Below, piece by piece: positions 57,060-64,000 of a stretch of 64,000 bases of DNA. A program made the translations under genes and the position numbers. Below the pieces are notes generated by a model. It saw only the letters and a program-made list of their open reading frames with translations, was not told the origin of the DNA and searched no databases. This DNA comes from Siphonodentalium dalli (taxonomy: Eukaryota > Mollusca > Scaphopoda > Gadilida > Siphonodentaliidae), in assembly GCA_032622095.1 (NCBI GenBank), contig CP136069.1, positions 105,988,278 through 106,052,277 of the forward strand. Reading direction: 5' to 3'. How positions within the stretch are numbered: position 1 is the stretch's first letter; every line of letters begins with the position of its first letter.

Positions 57060-57790
57060 TTGAGGCAGGGGTGGGCGATACAGGGAACTAAGGGTTGAAC
57101 CGATATAAATTTGTAGAGCGATAACGACCAATGTTGACATATTATGCATATCAACTCTACTGTTGCAACAAGGCTATAAAATAGGGGGGTGTCAGAATCT
57201 TAGTCATCTCTATATAGTGCCAGAATAGTCATTTATGGAGTTCTATAAGATGTTGCGTTGGTTATATGGACTCGGAGAAAAGGGGTTTGTACCGATGAAC
57301 TGACATAAATTAGTGGATCAATGTTGCCATGTAATGCATTGCGACTGTACTAAAGCAGCAATGATATCAAATTGAGGGGGGGGGGGGGGGGGGTATGAAA
57401 TTATCTCTATAGATGGCACCAGGATTATATAGAAAGGAAAAGCAATTGATATACGTATACAGTATACTATAGTAATACCATAGACATATAAGTACAAGTA
57501 TCACGAAATAAAATATTACGTAACATGACTATATACCGATGAAAGAAATAAATAAATTGGACCGGGATTAGAGGTTGGGTTGGTTATATGTGGATAATTG
57601 GATATGGAATTCATACCGATGAAACGATACAAACTAGTGGAGCGATAAAGACCAATGTTGACACTTAGTCAGGCTACGCGGGGGAAATAGGTGTTGATAC
57701 GATAGACCGAAATAAATTTGTCGAGTGATAATGACCAATGTTGACGTATAAAGTAACGCGACTGTACTGTCACACAATTATCAGGGTGAA
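57060..57790. repeat. Degenerate tandem repeat, about 200-bp unit
   Basis: Blocks such as TTGAACCGATATAAATTTGT, AGCGATAACGACCAATGTTG, AGTAACGCGACTGTACTGTC and TTGGTTATATGGACTCGGAG recur three to four times with divergence. G tracts lie at about 57185 and 57376-57393. Non-coding. Confidence 0.65.
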
Positions 57791-57845
57791 CCGGTCAAAT
57801 ATGGACTCTAGTGCCCAATATCGAACAGCTCAGAAAACATTTTCA

Positions 57846-58498
57846 GGGCCGGTGGCCGAGAGGTAGCGTACTGGTCTCTCGTGCTATCGGACCGGGGATC
57901 GCAACCTGGTCAGGGTGGGTATTCTGACAAAAATCAGAACTCGGTCAGATACCAAGTTTGTCAGGCTGAAAAGTCTCATTCGAGATAACTGAATAAAGAT
58001 CCGAATGCAAAAATGCCGACTTCCCCCCATTACAACACTTGTCCAGGTATGTTGTCGTGGGTGCAGTACGCTGTCCGATCGGGCGCGGACATTAATGGCT
58101 GACCCGTGTACACGCCTCGGTGTGTGCACGTTAACCCTTTGAGTGCCAGGTCGATTTTTGTATCAACCCATATACCCTGTGTCAATGCATTCTCTTATAT
58201 ATGGGAGTCGACCATAGGTCGCCTCGCATATATAAGAGAATGCATTGGCCTCCCAATTTGTTTTTTTGTTTTTTTTTTATAATTTTTTTTACAATTTTAA
58301 TAATTTATTCTTATATTATGTAACATACTTATTTGTAGGTTTAGGGCCGATGAGATCGGCCCCTGACACTCAAAGTGTTAAAGAACGCTACTGGAGTCAC
58401 CACAGGGTTATAAAGTTACTCGGCCGTGGTAGCACCTGGACCTCCACATAATCCTCAGCACATTGAGGGCGATGGAGTATCAAGTAGATAGATAGATA
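57846..58498 (+). mobile_element. tRNA-derived SINE, interrupted by a MITE
   Basis: The head GGCCGGTGGCCGAGAGGTAG, CGTACTGGTC... carries an A-box-like segment (TGGCCGAGAGGTAGC, of tRNA-Ser/Leu style) and a B-box-like GGGATCGCAACC about 45 bases on, so RNA polymerase III transcription is expected. The body includes CGTGGGTGCAGTACGCTGTC and CCCGTGTACACGCC, then GTGTGCACGTTAAAGAACGC across the interruption. The 3' end is (GATA)n near 58480-58496. The insertion at TTAA (58131) accounts for the extra 243 bp plus duplication. SINEs encode no protein and depend on LINE enzymes; which LINE in this genome serves it is not known. Confidence 0.7.
58135..58377. mobile_element. TTAA-flanked MITE nested in the SINE, 243 bp
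   Basis: TTAA at 58131-58134 and 58378-58381 flank the ends CCCTTTGAGTGCCAGG...CGAT and the complement of GATCGGCCCCTGACACTCAA, imperfect inverted repeats of about 22 bp. Inside is a smaller palindrome (TGCATTCTCTTATATATG / CATATATAAGAGAATGCA). Removing it with one TTAA restores a continuous SINE body. Confidence 0.85.
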
Positions 58499-58532
58499 GG
58501 GCCATAAAATTTATTTAACATGGCATCTGCCA

Positions 58533-58870
58533 TATACAAATCCATTTATGTCGATAAATCTCTTATTTTTCAAAAATTTAAGCTCAGACTTGGTGTCTGT
58601 GTTTGGGATACTTATATATTCCTAAAATCACAGGGTACAGCACGTAATTATTTTTTAGATCGAAGAAATGATTTTTTTTTCGATGATAAAATTTAACCCA
58701 GGATTTCCCATTAAAATCGATTTATGTTTATAAAACTGTCATTTTTCAAAATTTTGAGCTGAAACTTGGTGTATATGTGTGTAATACTACTATATTCTTA
58801 AAATGACAGAGTTCAGCGCGTAATTATGTTTTAGATGGAAGAAATTGAATTTGTTTTCGATAATAAATTT
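58533..58870. repeat. About 175-bp diverged tandem duplication
   Basis: ATCTCTTATTTTTCAAAAAT, GAAACTTGGTGT-type blocks, ATATTCCTAAAATCACAGGG and CGTAATTATTTTTTAGATCG in the first copy correspond to AAAACTGTCATTTTTCAAAA, ATATTCTTAAAATGACAGAG and CGTAATTATGTTTTAGATGG in the second. Non-coding. Confidence 0.65.
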
Positions 58871-59139
58871 GCAGCGTGGACGGCTCCGACGGGTCATCGA
58901 GTGCGCTCAATTTGTAAACAAAGTTTTGTCAATAGTCGTTTTGGTCAAACTATCCATTTTTAGACCGGGAGAGCAGATCCGAATAGTAGCTAAGATGTAT
59001 TTAGATAGAATTATCAAAAGAATTTGACCGATCAGGGTAGATTTTAAGAGAATAGAGTGGAGAAATCTTGGTGATAATTCCAGAAAATAAAAATGGAGGA
59101 GAAACAAAATTAAACTACCACAATGCACTTCACTAAACT

Positions 59140-59655
59140 AGGGGTTCACAATGGGTTACACATTATTTTCAGTCTATCAGATTATTTATATTTTCAACAA
59201 CAAGTGACTTTAAGTTTACAATTTCAGCCTGTCCTGACTCTATCGATACGGTTTATCACATTTTCAAAAACATATTGTACACCGGTGGCGTTAACTTTAC
59301 AATTTAAGCATCTACGTGATTCTATCGGTACGATTGAGTAAGGTACAAATAAAAATATAAGGGGCTCCCAATAGGTGATATATTATTTTCAGGCTATCAG
59401 AGTATTTATATTTTCAACAACATATTATTACACCGGTGACTTTAAGTTTACAATTTAAGCATCTACGTGATTCTATCGGTACGATTGAGTAAGGTACAAA
59501 TAAAAATATAAGGGGCTCCCAATAGGTGATATATTATTTTCAGGCTATCAGAGTATTTATATTTTCAACAACATATTATTACACCGGTGACTTTAAGTTT
59601 ACAATTTCAGCATATACGTGATTCTATTGGTACGATTGAGTAAGGTACAAAAATA
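59140..59655. repeat. 151-bp tandem repeat, about 3 copies
   Basis: GGGGCTCCCAATAGGTGATA begins at 59361 and again at 59512 (period 151), with virtually identical text through ACACCGGTGACTTTAAGTTT and GATTCTATCGGTACGATTGA. An earlier, longer and diverged copy starts near 59140. The third copy ends at GTAAGGTACAAAAATATCC. Confidence 0.9.
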
Positions 59656-59915
59656 TCCAAGAATATATTTCTCCATTCGACCATGAGTCTATACAGATCT
59701 GTACACCAGTGTCCACCCACTTCGTGGCGGGAATGAGTTGATCCTAATAATATAATGCGTATATGGCTATTGTTCCACTCATCACCAGCGAACTTAGTTC
59801 ACCTTAAATGTGGTAACTAATTAACGCGCGCTACCTATTTTGTGTTCACGAGAATAAATGCACCCACAACGTGGTGGCATTCTAGACGTCATTCTAATAT
59901 CTACACACAACCACC

Positions 59916-60458
59916 TTGGACTCGGATGATGAGTTTAAAAGAACAATGACACAATCAACAAATAAAGACGAATCGACATCAGACGAGGATCCTGTTTCCT
60001 TTGTCGGCATTTCAAAGCAGGATATACTTTCGGATGTATTGGAGTTGGAAGCAGATTTTAACGTCCACAATGTTTTACTGGACACAGTGGAGTCTGCAGT
60101 ATCATCGTTGCATCAAGACCCTTCGCTCATAGACAGAGGCAACATTACCACCACAGGAACCAACACGAGATTCAGGATACCTTTGTCTGACGACTCCACA
60201 GAGAGTGTCACCAGCGACAGATTGTCAGCAAACACCAAGAAGAAAATTAAATGGGCATTGACCACCTTAAAAGCTCCATGGTCCGACTTGACACCATACC
60301 AGCAAATTATATCGTGCGAGTGCTTCCGTATTCTAAGAACGCGCCACATTCGTAAGTTTTACATTATTAGAACATGTCTCAAATACAATGTACATGTGTC
60401 GTTAAAGATACGGGCGGCGTTGGTGGTGGGCATGCTGTTAAAATATTCACATCCGTAA
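59916..60458 (+). CDS. ORF of unknown function, possibly an exon ending at a splice donor
   Basis: A 180-codon frame preceded by a stop at 59895; the first ATG in frame is 59946 (MTQSTNKDESTSDEDPVSF). The N-terminal half is acidic and Ser/Thr-rich. The C-terminal half is basic (TKKKIKWALTTLKAP, then YQQIISCECFRILRTRHI). At 60351/60352 ATTC|GTAAGTTT matches the splice-donor consensus well, so the true coding may leave the frame there and the rest (KFYIIRTCLKYN...) may be intron. I do not recognise the protein. It could be a host exon, a transposon gene, or chance; its length and the charge segregation argue mildly against chance. Confidence 0.4.
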   Translation: MDSDDEFKRTMTQSTNKDESTSDEDPVSFVGISKQDILSDVLELEADFNVHNVLLDTVESAVSSLHQDPSLIDRGNITTTGTNTRFRIPLSDDSTESVTSDRLSANTKKKIKWALTTLKAPWSDLTPYQQIISCECFRILRTRHIRKFYIIRTCLKYNVHVSLKIRAALVVGMLLKYSHP

Positions 60459-60787
60459 AAAACCGCCATAAATATAAATAGTAAAATATTGACAGACATT
60501 GTTCTTATACCAATCAGAAATATAACATAAACAGTATGTTGTTGTCAATTTTTCCCCTGTATGTAAACAAAAGCAAAAAACGTTACGTTTCCTGGCTTTT
60601 GTGTAGATCCGGATATTGTAAACATAAAGAGCGTTCTTTATTACTGTTTTCCGTATATGGAAATAATATAGAGCGTTTATATCATTTTGTTTTATTAACC
60701 AATTTAATTGCGCTGTGTTGTGTAAACAGAAACACATCTTATGTAACATGAGCACGCTCTTGTTTACGTGCACAAAATTATATATAT
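60459..60787. other. No gene recognised
   Basis: Contains CATAAAGAGCGTTC at 60623-60636, a one-mismatch copy of the recurrent 14-mer. It ends where the LINE coding sequence begins abruptly. Confidence 0.4.
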
Positions 60788-63700
60788 TTGAATATACATC
60801 AGCGTGGGAGATACAAAGGCGGCGTAGCCCTCATATGGAGGGACATTTTAGATCCTTACGTATCAACTATACAACTCGAAGACGATAGAATATGTGGAAT
60901 CCAAGTTGAACTTCCTGGCTCAGAATACCTGTACATATTCCAAGTTTACCTGCCATCAACAAATTATACCGATGACTTTCATTTGCAATATGTGAACGCA
61001 CTGCGTGATATTATCGATCAATATTTCGACTTGGGTCACGTCATTATTATGGGCGATTTTAATTGTACGCTATCCAAAACACGCGCAAGGGACAATTCCC
61101 TGCGTGATATTCTGGCTATAAAAAGATTTATATCAGTAAATGGAAGTTCTCTCTGCATAGTAAACCGCAACACTTATGTTCCGACTATGAACGGGTCGGG
61201 TTCATGCATTGATTATATATTTTATTCTGAATTTGATCCATACATTTCTCTCACATATGCAGAAATTATTGAAGATGTATTGTCTGGCGCATCGAACCAT
61301 AGACCGATTGTATGCCAATTTAAATGTGACGTTCCAAGCGACATACCAGACCGGCGACACGATAGCTCAACACCGACATTTAATTGGAAAAAATTTAAAG
61401 CGGCTCCTACCTTAATCAGCCAGTATCAATGTTGTTTAAAAGAAATACTCCCTGCAAATCACACAATCGTCAATAATAGTGACTTGGACACATTATATGA
61501 CTCCATTGTGGCTGCTATACTGCTAGCCTCCAATCAGACTGTCCCTCGTAAAACATATAAAAGTTATCTCAAGCCGTTCTGGAATAGTCGCTTGAAACAA
61601 TTGCATGTTAATATGATATCAAGCAGACGACAGTGGATTTCCGCTGGTCGACCAAGAGATGAAAATGATTTAACTTATACAGATTATAAAGCGCAGAAAA
61701 GACTTTACCGACGGGAATATAGAATGTGCTGTAACCAATATATGATTGATCGAAATAACGAACTTGACACAGCCGCTGAACTGGACCAAGGGTCCTTTTT
61801 CAAGATCCTTAACTCTAGGCGCAATCAAGATAAGAGGCCGAACAAAATTTTCAAATATGATGGGTCAACCTTGAGAAATTCTTCTGAGATTACTAATGGC
61901 TGGGCGAATTATTTTGAAAAGCTGTATTCGCCTTTATCAGACAGCAGTTTCGACCAAGATCACTCCCATCTCGTAAATGAACATGTAGAACTACTAGTGA
62001 GTGGGCAATATAGCAAACAAGGGTCCAGTAGCTGCAAGCATATCACCGAAAAGGTTGAACCTGGCGAACTTGAAAGTGCTCTCAAAACTCTAAATTTGAA
62101 CAAGGCAGCAGGGTGGGACAACGTTTACAATGAACATTTGGTATTTGGTGGTCCAGCTTTGATAACATGTCTGTCCGCTTTGTTGACTGGAATATTGTCT
62201 CTCTCATATATACCGGAACCTGCCAAGAAAGGCGTAATTGTACCTCTCTACAAAGGTGGGAATAAACCACAAGCAAATTTTGATAGCTACCGAGCAATTA
62301 CATTGCTTCCCGCTCTCTACAAGTTATTAGAAAAAATCTTAATGAGAAGACTAGAGTGTAATGTTCCAGACATGGTCAAAGTTCATAATCTACAGCATGG
62401 ATTCCAGAAGGGTATCAATTGTCTTATGAACTCACTCATAGTACACGAATCGAAGATATTCGCACGTGAAAATAACAGTAAATTATATGCATGCTTTCTA
62501 GACGTTCATAAGGCATTTGATACCGTTTGGGTAAATGGTCTCCTTTATAAACTTTACATGTTAGACTTTGATCAGAAAACCTGGTTAATTTTTTACCAAA
62601 TGCTTAAAGGATAGTATGGAAATACTCTCTCTAAGCAGTTTCCAATAGCACAAGGAACAAAACAGAGAGGAGTCGTCTCCCCTCTACTTTATATGCTATT
62701 TATAGATCAACTATTGTCAGAATTATCCGTATCTGGAGCTGGGCTCAATATGTTTTCCGTAAATTGTTCATGCCCAACGCAAGCGGACGATATGACATTG
62801 CTCTCGGTCTCTGAAAGTGGTTTACAACACCTTATGAATATTTGCACTAAATACAGTCGTAAATGGAGATACAAGTACAACGAGCAAAAGTCAGTAATTA
62901 TCGTCTTTAATGAAAACAAAAATGAACACGCAAAGGCTTCAGTTGATAGATCGTGGATTCTCTGTGACAAACATGTAGCTGAAGTCGATAATCTGACACA
63001 CCTTGGAATCCCGCTCCATAAATATAACCAGACGAGTAACTTCACAACAGAAATTAAACAAAAACTCCGTTCAAGCTATTTCGCACTAACAAACGTAGGC
63101 ATGTATGCTGGAGGAATAACACCCACTAGCAGTTTAAAAATGTACACGTCAATCATTGTGCCACGAGGCCTATTTGGGTGTGAACTATTATGTGGCATGT
63201 CAGACTCAGACACCCTATCATTGGAAAGATCTCACCGTTTTTGTCTAAAGAAAATACAAGGTCTTCGTATGCACACGCGCACAAATGTAGTGGAAGGACT
63301 CCTGGGTATCGGCAATGTCAAAAGCTTTGTGGATAAGAAAAAACTCCTACTTCTGGGCAGTCTATGTCATTTATCTACAGACAAGGCAGCGAAATCTGTA
63401 TTTTTACTTAGGCTACACTCATACTTTATCTCCGGCGTATCAGCCGATTCATTCATTGCCGATATCGCAGATGTCCTTGCAAATCACCGACTTATGCATT
63501 ATTTAACAAAGTATGTATCAAAATGTGCATTTCCGGAAAGGTCATCATGGAAGCAAATCGTTCGAAATGCAATCGTCGAAACCTCTAACTCAATCTGGGA
63601 ACTCTCTGGAAACGCGGATCCAACACTCCACCGTTTCCATAATATTCACCCTACACTCTCACTGTCGTGCCTGTGGAAGTCCTGTCGCAAGTTTCCGACA

Positions 63701-63973
63701 AACAAGGCGGCATACCTAACTGTTGCAAACATAATAGCCTGTACCGAACAGACACATTGTAACTGCAGATGTGGTGCGGAGTTTGACGATCTGCCCTTAC
63801 ATGTAATCATACATTGTCCTATGATTCTGGAACTTAGAAATGACATATGGTATGAATTACTAAATTTCTTCGGTATTCCGTGCTCACTTAAAATGGATAG
63901 CTACAATCCGCGTACACAACTGGAAGTATTTTTAACTGCACGCACGTCCGCCGGATTTGTTCGACGAAATTGA
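60788..63973 (+). pseudogene. 5'-truncated LINE ORF2: endonuclease and reverse transcriptase with one in-frame stop
   Basis: Coding starts abruptly with HQRGRYKGGVALIWRD, inside the endonuclease domain, so the first catalytic block is missing. The domain continues with VIIMGDFNCTLSK (near residue 89) and ASNHRPIVCQF (near 169). Reverse-transcriptase blocks follow: KGVIVPLYKGGNKPQ, FDSYRAITLLPALYKLLEK, motif A LYACFLDVHKAFDTVW (near 570-580), motif B-like AQGTKQRGVVSPLL and motif C with ADD (TQADDMTLL, 62783-62791). A TAG at 62612-62614 interrupts the frame between motifs A and B (MLKG*YGNTL), where Trp (TGG) is the simplest ancestor; the same frame continues to 63973. The C-terminus has a Cys/His knuckle (CNCRCGAEFDDLPLHVIIHC). 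The fragment at 47580 is a relative. Confidence 0.88.
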
Positions 63974-64000
63974 AGAGCCAGACCTGTTCACAAACTTCAT

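Noticed and set aside
57846-57925. Stand-alone tRNA gene
   Set aside because: The A- and B-box-like segments are present, but the acceptor and anticodon stems do not close and a long SINE body with a GATA tail follows.

Overview
The window looks like a gene-poor, AT-rich stretch of an animal nuclear genome, most probably a marine invertebrate. The evidence is its transposon fauna: non-LTR retrotransposons of several lineages, one carrying a 2A-like motif; a Helentron (a Helitron-type rolling-circle element with an endonuclease tail); a tRNA-headed SINE; and many foldback and TTAA-, TA- or TTA-flanked DNA elements. There are no operons, ribosome binding sites or dense coding. I see no complete host gene and no convincing tRNA, rRNA or CRISPR locus. 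The species cannot be fixed from the sequence alone.

Left third (1-26 kb). A 5.3 kb Harbinger-like element without a transposase (847-6137; 27-bp identical terminal inverted repeats, TTA duplication) holds internal minisatellites and a smaller inverted-repeat element. To its right lie hairpin elements (7131-7285, 9783-9917), a 280-bp tandem duplication (10073-10640), decayed repeats at 12-13 kb, three related TA-flanked foldback MITEs (14.3, 17.7 and 19.9 kb), TTAA-flanked MITEs (18.6 and 23.1 kb), several degenerate minisatellites, and a 1.2 kb element with about 275-bp inverted arms (24361-25544).

Centre (26-48 kb): a stack of nested insertions, the most informative part. A Helentron polyprotein is split into 27528-29259 and 43050-47579. 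The split falls inside a C2H2-like zinc finger and is caused by a reverse-strand CR1-like LINE of about 6 kb (29260-43049) flanked by a 9-bp duplication; removing the LINE and one duplication restores the frame. The LINE is in turn split in its endonuclease domain by a 7.7 kb DNA transposon (32941-40681; 14-bp perfect inverted repeats, 2-bp CT duplication), and removing that also restores the frame. Just left of the Helentron, an older CR1-like fragment is interrupted by a 956-bp non-autonomous hAT-like element (26391-27346; 8-bp duplication, again frame-restoring). The right end of the Helentron, within its C-terminal endonuclease domain, is cut off by a 3' fragment of another LINE.

Right third (48-64 kb). 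This part holds further LINE 3' fragments (49.6-50.6 kb forward; 53.1-53.7 kb reverse, Tx1/L1-like), a 1.5 kb degenerate minisatellite, several tandem arrays (one built of MITEs), a tRNA-derived SINE interrupted by a TTAA-flanked MITE, a 180-codon ORF of unknown origin ending near a strong splice-donor match, and a 5'-truncated LINE ORF (60788-63973) that is intact except for one in-frame TAG.

The elements do not form a pathway. What connects them is insertion order, which can be read from target-site duplications and from the reading frames they interrupt.
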